A stretch of DNA of 64,000 nucleotides from Echinometra lucunter. Lineage: Eukaryota; Echinodermata; Echinoidea; Camarodonta; Echinometridae. The stretch is taken from assembly GCA_029962745.1 (NCBI GenBank), contig CM057162.1, positions 18,623,408 to 18,687,407 of the forward strand. Direction: 5' to 3'. Position 1 is the first letter of the stretch, and every line of letters begins with the position of its first letter. The notes under the pieces are model-generated. The model saw nothing but the letters and a program-made list of their open reading frames with translations. It had not been told where the DNA came from and made no database searches. Of the stretch, positions 24,675 to 36,100 are shown one piece after another. The translations under genes and the position numbers were made by a program.

Positions 24675-25293
24675 GGGGGTGTTTCATAAAGCTGTTCGTA
24701 AAGTTACGAATGACTTTACGAACAACTTGAATATGGCAAGCCAAATGGGATTCTCAATCATTATAAAATGCTTCAGCTAAAGGTGAAATATGCAGACGTA
24801 GATTAACATTACTATTGTTTACAAACAGTTGGGTTTTTTATGCCTCCGCCCACCGTAGGTGGTTGCCGGAGGCATTATGTTTTCGGGTCGTCCGTCCGTC
24901 CGTCCGTCCGTCCGTCCATCCGTCCGTCCGTCCCGTTTTCGTTCTCGCGATAACTTAAGAACCGTTTGATGGATCAACTTCAAACTTGGCTCGTGTATGC
25001 ATATGGGAGGGACAATGATCTGATTAGATTTTGGAGTCTCAAGGTCCAAGGTCAAGGTCATAGAGGTAATAATACACATAAAAATGGCTCGTTCTCGCGA
25101 TAACTTAAGAACCATTTGACAGATTGGCTTCAAACTTGGCTCATGTATGCACATGGAAGGGACAATGATCTGATTAGATTTTGGGGTCACAAGGTCAAAG
25201 GTCAAAGGTCATAGAGGTCATTATGTACATAGAAATGGTTCGTTTTCACCATAACTCAACAACCATTTGACTGATCAACCTCAAACTTAGCAC

Positions 25294-26793
25294 TTGTATG
25301 CATGGCTACTTAAAGAAAACATTGATGTATTTGTACCCAGTATTGTGATACTGATAAATTCTTCTCTAAGAAGTGGTGTGTTCCCTGACAAGTTCAAAGA
25401 AGCTATTGTGTCACCCTGTCTCAAGAAATCCGGCTTAGATTCTTTTGAGTTAGGGAACTATAGGCCTGTCTCAAATCTCGCATTTCTGTCAAAGGTTCTT
25501 GAGACAGTTGTGTCACGACAATTGGTGGCGCATCTGGATCGTTGTGGTCTGCATGAAAGGTTACAATCTGCTTATAAAGCAAATCACAGTACAGAATCGG
25601 CTTTACTTCGGGTCAAGCATGATTTGCTGTTAGCAATGGACAACCGTCAAGGTGTTATTATGGTCATGCTTGACCTGAAGTCGGCCTTTGACACCATTGA
25701 TCACACTGTGCTGTTGCGTCGATTGCAATCTGACTTCTTTTTGTCCGGTACAGTACTTAATTGGTTTCAGTCATATTTAGATGGCCGCTCTTTTAGAGTA
25801 TCAATTGGTAACCATTTATCTCATACAGTTAATTTGCAATACGGTGTTCCGCAGGGTTCTGTACTGGGGCCTCTGCTTTTTACTTTGTATTTACGACCAC
25901 TTGGGGACATTCTGAGGAACAATGGTGTTGAATTTCATTTATATGCTGATGATGTTCAGTTATACTATTCTTTTGATCCCAAATCTCAAACTAGTTTTCG
26001 CAATGCCATTTCTTTGATTGAGAAATGTGTTCAGGAAATTAATGAATGGATGATAAGAAATAAGTTACTATTGAATGAACAAAAAACAGAGTCTCTTTTG
26101 ATAATTTCTCCGAAACTTAGGCACTATTTATCTGACCGTGTTCATTTGTTAATTGGTGATGCTATCATTGAACCTGCCGAATCTGTCAGAACTCTAGGTG
26201 TTGAATTTGATTCGTCACTGACGATGACTCATCAAATAAATTCCCTTTGTAAAACACTTAATTTTCATTTATACAATATATCTAGGGTCAGGAAAATGTT
26301 GACGTATGAGGCTTGCCATCATGCAGTTCGCTCACTGGTTTTAAGCCGTCTGGATAATGCAAATTCTCTTTTGATTAATATTAATGTTTCCGACTTAGAT
26401 AGACTACAACGAATTCAGAATCGTGCAGCTCGTATTATTTCAATGGCTAAAAAATATGATCATGTGTCTCCTTTGTTCAAAGAACTTCATTGGTTACCGG
26501 TAAAAAAGAGAATTACATATAAGATTGCATTGCTTGTTTACATGTCCATGAATAACCTAACACCACAATACATATCATGTCTGTTTTCTCCAGTTCAACA
26601 AAGTCAATATTCATTACGTTCTAGAACAGACCCTTTTCTTTTACAAGTCCCAAGAATGAACTCCAAGAAGGGTCAACAATGCATAGGTTTCACAGGTCCC
26701 AGTATTTGGAATAATCTCCCTATCAACATCCGCTCATGTCCTTCACTGCAATTATTCAAAAACAAACTAAAGACCTATTTATTTTCTTTGTAA
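25294..26793 (+). CDS. CR1-like LINE ORF2 fragment: reverse transcriptase
   Basis: A 499-codon open frame with no internal stop. Residue numbers count from a TTG at 25294. That codon and the next two belong to the flanking tandem repeat, so this is not a real start: the frame is a truncated ORF2 that begins at the conserved WLLKE segment just before the RT fingers. Visible RT motifs are NYRPVSNL (55-62), the motif A aspartates in LDLKSAFDTIDH (126-137), GVPQGSVLGPLLF (184-196) and catalytic YADD (217-220). A thumb LGVEFD (301-306) and the LINE C-terminal region LHWLPVKKRI (398-407) through GPSIWNNLP (468-476) follow. In the family this enzyme copies the LINE RNA at the target site, but here the apurinic-type endonuclease is missing, so it cannot act alone. 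The intact frame suggests a recent insertion. Confidence 0.9.
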   Translation: MYAWLLKENIDVFVPSIVILINSSLRSGVFPDKFKEAIVSPCLKKSGLDSFELGNYRPVSNLAFLSKVLETVVSRQLVAHLDRCGLHERLQSAYKANHSTESALLRVKHDLLLAMDNRQGVIMVMLDLKSAFDTIDHTVLLRRLQSDFFLSGTVLNWFQSYLDGRSFRVSIGNHLSHTVNLQYGVPQGSVLGPLLFTLYLRPLGDILRNNGVEFHLYADDVQLYYSFDPKSQTSFRNAISLIEKCVQEINEWMIRNKLLLNEQKTESLLIISPKLRHYLSDRVHLLIGDAIIEPAESVRTLGVEFDSSLTMTHQINSLCKTLNFHLYNISRVRKMLTYEACHHAVRSLVLSRLDNANSLLININVSDLDRLQRIQNRAARIISMAKKYDHVSPLFKELHWLPVKKRITYKIALLVYMSMNNLTPQYISCLFSPVQQSQYSLRSRTDPFLLQVPRMNSKKGQQCIGFTGPSIWNNLPINIRSCPSLQLFKNKLKTYLFSL

Positions 26794-26937
26794 TATCCAT
26801 TTGATTAATATTGTTAGCACTTGGGGAGCAGAATATTCAACATAATTATAATATGATACTGTAAAGCGCTTTGAGCATGTTTACATGGAAAAGCGCTATA
26901 TAAATATTAAATGTATGTATGTATGTATGTATGTATG
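25302..26937 (+). mobile_element. 5'-truncated CR1-like LINE insertion
   Basis: The insertion lies within a tandem-repeat unit of the surrounding element: the unit reads up to GCACTTGTATGCAT and resumes with ATGGGAGAGACAATG after the LINE. The body codes for a reverse transcriptase and is followed by a short 3' UTR. That UTR has AAGCGCTTTGAGCATG and AAGCGCTATATAAATA, then a (TGTA)n tail (26911-26936). A microsatellite 3' end, 5' truncation and no clear target duplication are usual for CR1-group LINEs. The endonuclease half of ORF2 and all of ORF1 are absent. Confidence 0.85.
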
Positions 26938-27579
26938 GGAGAGACAATGATCTGATTAGATTTTGGGGTCTCAAGGTCAAAGGTCAAGGTCATAGAGGTA
27001 ATAATACACATAAAAATGGTTCGTTCTCGCGATAACTCAAGAACCATTTGACAGATTGGCTTCAAACTTGGCTCATGTATGCACATGGAAGGGACAATTA
27101 TCTGATTAGATTTGGGGGTCACAAGGTCAAAGGTCAAAGCTCTTAGAGGTCATTATGTACATAGAAAGGGTTCGTTTTCACAATAACTCAACAACCATTC
27201 GACCGATCAACCTCAAACTTAGCACATGTATGCATATGTGAGAGACAGTGATCTGATTAGATTTGAGGGTCTCAAGGTCAAAGGTCAAGGTCAAAGATGT
27301 CATTGTATATATGAAAATAAATCAACATGAAGTGCCATTTATTTCTGATTTGGTAATGGCGGAGGCATAAAGTTCGACCACGCGTGGTCGAAGATTCATC
27401 TAGTTTTTCTTTTTACTGCGAAGTACATTTTTGCCACAATTAAATTGAGATTATGGGAAATGCAGTCACACTTTGTTTAAATGTCAGGAAACACTTTGGA
27501 CAGCCCATTAGGCACTTCATATTCCAGTCGTTCGTAAAATCATGCATAACTTTACGAATAGCTTTATGAAACACACCCC

Positions 27580-29167
27580 TGGTTTACTCAAACGTAGTGC
27601 CTGTTGGAACCGGACGGCAGTTTACTAGTCAAATGGTTAGATGCTACAGTGTTGCGTTTCTTTCAAGATGCCATCACTTGACGGCAACTTTATTTTGAAG
27701 GCAATATTGATTAAGGCTATGATCTCGGGCCATGTCCTTTTATCGACCTCGCTCGCCTCATCTGACTCGCTACGGGACAGTGCAGTGTGATATCGAGTAT
27801 GTTTGAGTCGACTCGAAAGTGCGCGTTTTTTTTTTTTTATATTTTGTGATTTTAGTGGCATAATGAAAGTATATATGAAATGAGAAAGAAGGGTCAAATG
27901 AATGCGCTCGACCATTTATGTGCAGGCTTATGTACATGGACAGACCGGCTTTAGTACATGGACAGACCGGCTTTAAAATTGATTTCAGTTTTCAGCTGTC
28001 GCTTCCCCCAAATAGAGAAAGTTAACGACCAGTAGAAGAAGCCAAAACATATAAATTGATAAGTCATAAAGAAGTAAATGAATAAATGGAGAAACAGATC
28101 GACATAAAATTTTATAAAAAAAAAATGCATGCAGTTGAGTATGTTCGAAAGGTTATTTCTTTGGAAATAGAATTGAATGGGTTATTTTGATTATAAAAAA
28201 ATTACACTTCATATACATATTTATTCACATTGGCAGTTAATTATTGTGAATAACAAGATACATCAAATACATTTAAAAAAAATCTTTGTTAAAGAGTCAC
28301 ACTAAGAAAATACATCATTTTAAAGTAACATTGTGTCATTGTTAAGTGAGATATATATACATTTTATTGTAATTGCACATAGAAGTCATGTGACTTACTT
28401 TTAGTGAAATCCATCATGGCAAAGAAGTGGAGTAATTATTTTCAACAAATTCTGGAACAAGTTGAATTACTCTATTTTATCAATTTTATTTCTTAATACA
28501 TTTGTACGTACTATTTGTACAGTGTATTTTGTAAAATAAAGCTATTGGTGCATACATGTATATCCTTTTTTGTCTTTTTTTTATTATTTGTCCTTTTTAC
28601 GTCTCTTTTTTTTTCATTTTTGTTTTCTTCTCCTTTTGTGGTATTTTCAAAGAAATGATTGTCATATAATATTATTTTTTGTGTAAAAATATATTGTTAC
28701 GGCTACCCCAAAACAAACCACGGGGTGTGCTTCCAACGTACCTCGCCTCCTTCCAGCATGATTTTGTTGTTGTTTTTTATGTCTGTTTTTACTATTTGGG
28801 GGATAGTGTTTGTTTTCTTTTTTGTAGTTTGTGTGTGTGTGTTTGTGTGTTTGTAAATTTTAATTTGTTTGTATGTTTGATTATGAATAGGATTTTTTTT
28901 TAATGTTGCTTTTGTTATTGTTCAGTCATCTAAATCTAGATCTGAATATTTACATAACATGTTACCCCTTGATGTTCCTCCAATGCTAATCTAATTCGCT
29001 ACTCACCATTTCTTCCCCCAGCAAAATGCATTTGTTAGAAACCTTTCGCCAACTCTCTATCTCTCTCTCCTCTGTCCCGTGGCGTAGTTAGGGAGAGGGA
29101 GATATCTGTATGGACACTCGCATTGCACCCTCGTAGGAGACCCACATTTGAAAACCTACGTAATCTA
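27580..29167. other. AT-rich non-coding
   Basis: Contains an exact 20-base tandem duplication, TACATGGACAGACCGGCTTT, at about 27932-27974, T-runs, and G/T-rich sequence at 28820-28880. Short frames only. Confidence 0.45.
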
Positions 29168-29550
29168 ATACCCTTTTCATACTGCGGCCTAAATTTGGGG
29201 CGCTCTAAGAGCGCTAAGAGCGCTAAGAGCGGCAAAAATTAAGGCCGCCCCATTGCATGTTATACTTTCATTCAGACCACCGAGCTGTGTGCGGAATTGT
29301 CCAAGCGTTAACTGGTGCACGTATACCATTATGACGTCATGCACAGGTACGCTTAACATTATGACGTCAGTTACGTCAGAGCTTATAACAAAGGAATACC
29401 ATTACATCATCAAATTTAGACCGCCTTAAATCACTGCTACCGTACATACTGAAGCTATGGCGCCCCAAATAAGCTTTTCATACTAAGAGTTGGGGCGCCC
29501 AGCCTAGGACCGCTCCTGGGGCGCCTCAACTCCAAGTATGAAAAGGGTAT
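29168..29550. mobile_element. MITE with ATACCCTTTTCATAC ends carrying CRE-like sites
   Basis: ATACCCTTTTCATAC (29168-29182) and GTATGAAAAGGGTAT (29536-29550) are perfect inverted ends, followed inward by GGGGCGC / GCGCCCC and AAGCGGCC-like words. A short tandem of GCGCTAAGA (29206-29231) is inside. Two perfect TGACGTCA palindromes (29332-29339 and 29362-29369) and a TTACGTCA (29371-29378) lie in the middle. These match the cAMP-response-element core; function in this setting is unknown. Confidence 0.85.
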
Positions 29551-30362
29551 AAATTAACCTTGTGAGGGATATCAAACAAGCCTCTCACTTTTATCGTTTC
29601 CCTTCGTTCTTCAGTTGGGAGTTGAATGACTGAATAGAGCAGGAGGAAATTCATGACGTACATGAAGATCCTCTCATTACTGCATGCATGTTCTTGGTAA
29701 TCTCGTGATTTTTTTGGCGCTGCTATTTCCGCATAGGATAGACGGTCAGACACCCTACCGATGTACATCGCATTAGCGGTTGTCACGTAAATATCGGGTT
29801 AATCCGAATCGATACCAGTGAATTGCCTCGTCGTATACACCAAGCGAGTCGATTGCATGGTATCGTGTTCCACGCAATCGATCGCATGAATACTGTGGTT
29901 TGACGAATATTCGAAGCGATCGATAGTTGATTTGATTAGATGCACCGTTCCTAGAAGACGTAACGATCTAATGTAGATGTAGAACTTTTCTCGCTCGGTC
30001 GCTAGCCTGGTCTTCGGGTTGCACTGATCATGCTGATATTCAAATTATGCTACTTTTTGAATACTTAACTGTATTGGGTATGAAGAAAAAGCGGGACATA
30101 TTTCAAATGACAGCGTTAGAAAACTGAAGGGCTTCAGTTACACGAAAAGGATCTGATTTTCTGTGCCTTTTAGTTCCTTAAAACAAGTGGGAAATGTACG
30201 TACATTTGACAGGGGTGTTCGAATTCATTCATGATTCGGTTCTCCTTGCCTTAGCCACTGGGATAAAAATACACAGAAAAATGAAATTAAAAGATAAATA
30301 ATAATGATGACAGTAAGAAAGATAAATACTTTTGATAATGCTTTAGATAATAAAAGCCAGTT

Positions 30363-30395
<33 letters not shown>

Positions 30396-32107
30396 CATGT
30401 CTTTAGTAATAAAGTTTGGAAAGGCATACAAAATCATTACGTGTCTTTTACGAAGTTTAGCTGGTAACATCGAACAATACGAACGGAAGTGGGATTTCAA
30501 ATGAAAAGAAATACGATATTTAATGAAAAACCCATTACCATGAAAGAAATAGTCAAAGGGAGTTCGGGATTCCGTTAAGGTGCATGTCTGATACCAAAGA
30601 GAAACACAAAACAGGTTTTTCTTCCCTTATCATTTAAATGCTAGAACCATCCCCCCCCCCCTCAACAAACAGAAAATAATGAAATCAAATGATGAATTCA
30701 AGGAAATTCACTTTGAAAAAAAAAGAACAAGAGATAAAAGGGGAAAAAAACATTACTAAAAGCTAATGTGTGCTACGGGGAAAAGGTTAACAAACGCTTG
30801 CTTGTAAAAGAACAAAATGTTTGTAAATTCGCTAGGCGGTAAAAAGAAAAATGGGGACATATGATCTTGGGTCCCTCTTCACCAGAGTGCAACTTTAACA
30901 TGAATTACGCCCCCAGCAGCGTGCCGTATTAATCCCCCAGAGTTGCAGGCGTATGTTGTAAAATTTGGTGTCATTCTGTATGCTTCTTTTCCCCAGGTGT
31001 ATGCAATTTATTGAGGTTCCCTTTGATTGCGACCTTACGAGATACCTGCTGCAGGGAGGGCGTCGTCTCATGTGACTCTACCGGTTCCTTCACCTTTCAG
31101 CAAATAAGGTATTCTGCTTCCAGTTGTTTTAATGTGTTAACGGTGTTAGGGATAAGAAGATACATCTTAATAACCCGTGGACAAGTGAATTCTTCAAGAG
31201 GGCTAAGACAGGAACCAGCCGGTTCCAGTAGACATTGAGTTAAATGGGATTTCATTTCTCAAAATTTGAGAGCATGATGCATTTATTATTGCTTGCAAAT
31301 GGATTTGAAGACTAATTTCTGCATCAGAATACATTCAAAACGGGGACATACGTGATCATGATTATGTTTTGTTTGAGTCTGCATAATATGAGAGGGGGGA
31401 AAAACGAAAACGGGCGTCGAAAACTTGCATGGGAATAGAAAAACAAACTCGTTGCACAAAAAGAACGAGTTTTAAAGAGTCGGGTCGAGATAACTCGTTT
31501 GACTTCCTTTTCTGTGATCATCTCATCTGAATAACGTTTTACATCAGCCTTGGTCTCTTCAGTTTTTCTATTTTTTATGTGGATTTATTCCACTACTTGA
31601 AAAGTTATTTCCCTTCATTACTAGAATTCAGCGTTTGCTTGAACATTCTCTCTTTTTTGATCATGCAAAAGAAAATAGAAAAGCCCAACACTCATGACAC
31701 TGCTGATCATGTCGAATCTTTCCAGAGAAGAAGAGGGAGGAGGGGAAGAAGAAGAAGAAGAAAAAGAAAAAGAAGAAGAAAAAAAGAAGAAGAAGAAGAA
31801 GAAGAAGAAGTAATTAAGACTTCTTGATATATGAAATAATTCGCAAGGGATGGTTTTCTTTGTTGTGCAAAATGGATTTGACTAAATTACATATCCTTTA
31901 ATTAATGACCAAACAAGATTCCGACCTCCGAAGAACAATATCATGCCCTTTCACTGTACATTGTGCTCCCCACTCTGCTCATATTACGTCTCATGGCTTC
32001 TCTGGTTTCGATTTGGAACGAAACTTAAACTGGCAAAGAATGAAAGCAAACTCGATTGAAAACTTCTCCTGTTGTACCACATGCTAAAATGAATTGCCGT
32101 GCTAAGT
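29551..32107. other. non-coding with GTA and GAA microsatellites
   Basis: (GTA)n at 30363-30394, a C11 tract near 30650, and a long purine run of GAA/GAG units at 31728-31812. Short frames here show no domains. Confidence 0.5.
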
Positions 32108-32353
32108 GAGGATCGAATATGGGTGTAATTAACATTTGTATGCTGTATTCCATTCGGTAACTACTCGAAATGAATTCCAGATTTCAGAACTTCATTTTGT
32201 CATTGGCAAAGGGAACTTTATTCGAGGGCTCACTGAGGATCGATTATGGGTGTAATTAACATTTGTATGCTGTATTCCATTCGGTAACTACTCGAAATGA
32301 ATTCCAGATTTCAGAACTTCATTTTGTCATTGGCAAAGGGAACTTTATTCGAG
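32108..32353 (+). repeat. 127-bp tandem duplication, almost identical
   Basis: The first copy starts GAGGATCGAATATGGGTG (32108) and the second GAGGATCGATTATGGGTG (32235). They then match base for base through ATTCCATTCGGTAACTACTC to TTTATTCGAG (32353). Only one difference is seen over about 119 bases. It is a recent duplication or an assembly artefact. Confidence 0.95.
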
Positions 32354-32999
32354 TTGTCCCAGGAGAAGAGACACGTTTTGCTTATCCCTTTGTTTTATAT
32401 AATGCCCGCAGAATTAATCAAATCGTGACAATAATGGTATTATTTTCCGACCTGTATTGAGTGAGTTGACATCTAAGTGAGATAGTGATGATATGGTGGT
32501 ATCGGCGTCTAGAGTTACAGTTATGGCTTCTTAGTGGACGTTATTGCCGTCATCAGGTGCATAATCAAGATAGTCTAACTGTTCAGGCTCCCGAACCCTC
32601 GAGGTGCGTAATCAAATTGTCCTCTGTTTGGAAAAGACTGAGGATTTGATTGTTGCCCTTTCGCAGTGATACATAAATATCCCCTTCTGATTGGTTTCAT
32701 TGCTTGAAATCTAAGATTTCTTGATAATCCTTGCTTTATCAAGGAGAAATCGAGCTCTTGGTGATTTCGTAATTCTTCAGAAAACTGACTATATGATTAA
32801 TGATTTTTCATCAAATTTTAAATCAACTTTTAATAATTAATCTTAATTTATATTTTAATTTTATTGACATGACTTTCTTCATTATGTGCAATATTCTATA
32901 TATGAAATTTTTATCATGTATGTCTTGGGAGTAGCAGGTGTGGGGGCACATGCCTCCGGGCAACAGTGATGTACTTCACTTTTTTGCACCCTGACCCAC
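32354..32999. other. non-coding, AT-rich
   Basis: No gene seen. Includes an AT-rich block (32800-32900). Confidence 0.4.
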
Positions 33000-33126
33000 T
33001 TGTTGCTCCCTGATCTTTTTTACATGTTCTTTCATTCTCTTGATGTATTTGTCTGCTGCTATTGATGTACTGTACCTGTACTTTTTTAACTGGTCAAATA
33101 AATAATAATAATAATAATAATAATAA
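33000..33126 (+). repeat. possible LINE/SINE 3' tail ending in (AAT)n
   Basis: TTTAACTGGTCAAATAAATAATAATAAT at 33085 on is the kind of tail seen after LINE or SINE 3' ends, with about 9 AAT units. The upstream 80 bp has no coding signal. Low confidence. Confidence 0.3.
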
Positions 33127-36100
33127 GAGTTTGCCCGAGGTCAAAGCCCATACAGTGATTGAACTAACAACATCATTTTCTTGTCTATATTTTTTGTTTG
33201 TTAATGCTGGAGAAGGAGCAGTCCATGTATTTCTTTTATCCCAATGGCTACTAGAACCCGATGGCTTCTTACATTAAGCCTAGATGGAAATTAAAGAATT
33301 CAGTAGTCAACAGGTTAATGTTGTTCATGTTGTCGTTAAGATGCTATTTAACTTGATGAAGGATTCCGATTGATGGGAATCTTAGAAACCTTTTTTTTTT
33401 TCTTTTTTTTTTTTTTACTTTTCGTGGCACCTTTTTCTCCTACTGACGGATAAACAAGTCCGACGACCCAAAATGCTGAACGGTACCTTTCAGGAAGCTC
33501 TATTCAGAATAATTCCAAACTGTTTCGCTGACAGACTACCAGGCCAGGCGATAAGAATTTATTTGACACTGGACGATTTATTACCAGCGCCTGCTCACTT
33601 ACCCGGGTCCCGTTGCCGCCGCTGTTTATGGCCTGAGCGATTGCACTGCGCTGAAGATTTAATTCCCCTTGATTTTTTAATAATCTTGTTGTTCCGCGTA
33701 GTTTCCGGTCAACGCTGAAGTTTTAATGTTATGATCTGTTTAGACTATGTGTACGTTATACAAAAATTCTATAAAGAAACGTTCTACAATGAATCGTCAT
33801 ATAGCAAAGGGACGTGCACTCTTGCAAAATTTCATGTTATCGCATACATCATCGGAAGCTCTGGGGAATACAATTTATAGCTGATTGTTCTTATCAGTGC
33901 GGACACATGATAAATCCTGCCTAGTTATAGGGTTTCGTATGATAAGATGTTCAGTCTTCAAGGGGGGGGGGGAGATGATGATTCTTTATAGAATTTCTTT
34001 ATTCGAAAGATGCTCAGAAATGTATTTCGACGATTCGTCAAACTACGTTGCAAAAAGTTTTATTAGGAAAGGTATTGATACAAGATATACACGTGTAAGC
34101 GAAACAGTGACTAAAGGTCGTCTGAATGGGATAGACGCTTTACGTCTGTGTGGGCGACATACTACCATGGTTAGTTGCCTGAAATAAAACTTTGTAGACA
34201 TACTAGCCAAGTATAGTCGCGATGTCAATGAGTAGCGTAGGTTCAGTAAAGCGTCTATTGAGTTACAACCAAGAATCTGTGCCAAAATGTGCCACATACA
34301 CTGCAAGCGAATTATTCACCAGTCGCCTCTTTTATCTCGCCTCTGGTCTCTGGCCTCTCATTTATGCAATTTAGACTCCGTGCACTTTTATCTTTCATGC
34401 ACGTTTCGGTCGACTTTTTTCTTCTTCATCATCATCTTCTTCTTTTCTTCTCCTCCTCCTTCTTTTCTCGATAAAAAGGGAAGTTTATTGCTCGAACTGG
34501 ATAGGTAATGCATCTACACATGGAAAGACTTTTCTATTTCTTTTTTTTTTTTCTTAAAGAGAATTTGATGCAATTATGACACTTCAAATTTTGAAACGGG
34601 TTCATTTTCTTTTCGGCAGTTCTCATTCTAAGTGTTAGATATTTGGCGACTTTGAGTTCATGTTCCGATCTTGTTTTTGTGACGGAAACGAATAAGAAAA
34701 TCGAACTTTCCACTTTGGATGTACAGAAGTACACGAACGTCCCCCATGTCATACACGCACCAAAGCTCAGACTTTAGCTATTCTCAGTGGGGTTTACCCC
34801 TGTCTCTTGCTTGCACACAGCGATGAACTTCAGCCGAGAACCCAAGCTGACTGCCCCAGTGGAAGGCCTTCCGAAACGATCACCGGATTGATGGGAGAGT
34901 GTCAACTCACGTCGCCTCGATACATTCCTCAGAGACATCTTTCTCGCGCACGTGGCCACGGCTATGGAAAAGGCACTACACCCTGACAAAGGTTGAATGC
35001 TCTCAGAGCTCCCTCTACTCGGCTCATGCTTTCACAGTAATATCAGGGACAATGATTATTGCGCACTAGTTCATAACCAGTCTCTGAGCTTTGTTCTTCA
35101 TCTCCACATTAAGCTTACGGTCAACACTGCCCTGCAAATTCTCGTGTTTATACCTGTGTATGTATCGGCGATCCTGCGCTAACTGCTTTCCTCCAAACAG
35201 GAGGAAGCCAGTGCAAAGAAAAATAGGAAGAAGTTATTCCTGCAGCTGTACATGTTCAAATTTTGATGGCATTATTCTTTCTTCATCCAGTATTTATAGT
35301 CTCTCAGGCATGGAAAGGTTATGATTGGTGTTTTAAAAAAAAGAGGTGGAGATTTATACATAAGACATTTTCGAGGGCATTTCTCACTCTTTTTGGTGCC
35401 CCTGTATTGAGAGTAAACGTTTTTGTCAATTTCGTGTATGCCACACCATTAACTGTTCCCCTAGGCATGCTAGGACTAAAATTTTAAAGAGGAGATAAAT
35501 CTCTTCGCCCTTTAGGGGTTACGATTGCCACTTTTTGAGGTTTTATAAGAAAAGAAAAAAAAATCCACCTAAAAGTCCTGAATGTGAAACTGATAAGAGT
35601 GTCCTCTCTGATCGAATGATCTTTAGTGGTAAGAGCGAGTTGATATCTGAAATAGATCAAAGACCTTTGTGGCATCTTAATGTCAATCACCCAATCGCCC
35701 TTTATCTCGGCGATCTAAACTGTGTACTTTTTTAGCCTCGTGTCAACTGACGAAAAGAAGCTCTGTAGGTTTTTACTTACGGTAAACAACTAGATGAAAA
35801 CGCTGTCATATTTGCAACTTCTCTGAGTTGGTACACCCGCTACGGTACTGCAATTTCTGTCCTACGACCAACCGGAAATGGTTTTTCATGTATGGATATG
35901 CAGTTATGTGCCGGGATATTTCTCAAGTAATATCGCTCAGGATCAAAGGGCCATAGAGTCTGAAGATCTATTATAGGTTTTTTAAAGATAATTTTCGTGA
36001 TTTTATTAACTGAATACAGGTGGGCGGGTGGTATTTAGTCTTTATATATTTTGTTGTTCATCGTATATTACATCAAAGAGTAATAGATTTCTTTGTTCCA

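Larger units (their letters stand above)
24840..27403. mobile_element. Helentron-like (rolling-circle) non-autonomous element with AGGTCA-rich tandem repeats
   Basis: The 5' end begins with a compound hairpin (24840-24875): outer stem ATGCCTCCG/CGGAGGCAT, inner CCACC/GGTGG, loop GTA. A (TCCG)n run (24888-24933) follows, then about 120-150 bp tandem repeats containing TCTCGCGATAACTTAAGAAC and CAAGGTCAAAGGTCA. Near the 3' end, GGCGGAGGCAT (27358-27368) is the inverted match to the first bases. A perfect 20-bp palindrome follows (27373-27392), then GATTCAT and CTAG (27400-27403). The element sits between T-runs of the host MITE. Subterminal inverted repeats, a 3' hairpin, internal tandem repeats and T-T insertion match the published description of Helentron-derived HINE elements; that assignment is inference, as no Rep/helicase is present. 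Confidence 0.65.
24675..27579. mobile_element. MITE (GGGTGTTTCATAAAGCTG ends) split by nested insertions
   Basis: Left part 24675-24839 and right part 27404-27579 together match the uninterrupted copy at 49783-50106. Both share the ends (GGGGTGTTTCATAAAGCT / AGCTTTATGAAACACACCCC), TTGAATATGG.AAG..AAATGG, GATTCTCAATCAT, GTAGATTAACATTA and TTGAGATTATGGGA. The joined length without the insertion is about 341 bp against about 324 bp for the intact copy. The inner subterminal GTTCGTAAAGTTACGAATGA is itself palindromic. Confidence 0.85.

Noticed and set aside
24819..25205. 128-codon minus-strand frame with repeated blocks
   Set aside because: It is the complement of the tandem repeats and TCCG run of the mobile element. 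The repeat of the same peptide block and the RTDG run come from the DNA repeats. The 76-codon frame at 26907-27137 is the same thing.
31579..31827. 82-codon frame with an Arg/Lys/Glu-rich tail
   Set aside because: The tail is the GAA microsatellite; the N-terminal part has no similarity I can recognise.
33473..33718. 81-codon frame over the GC-rich island with a CAG acceptor-like word
   Set aside because: No domain and no donor at the end. Better described as a possible regulatory island.
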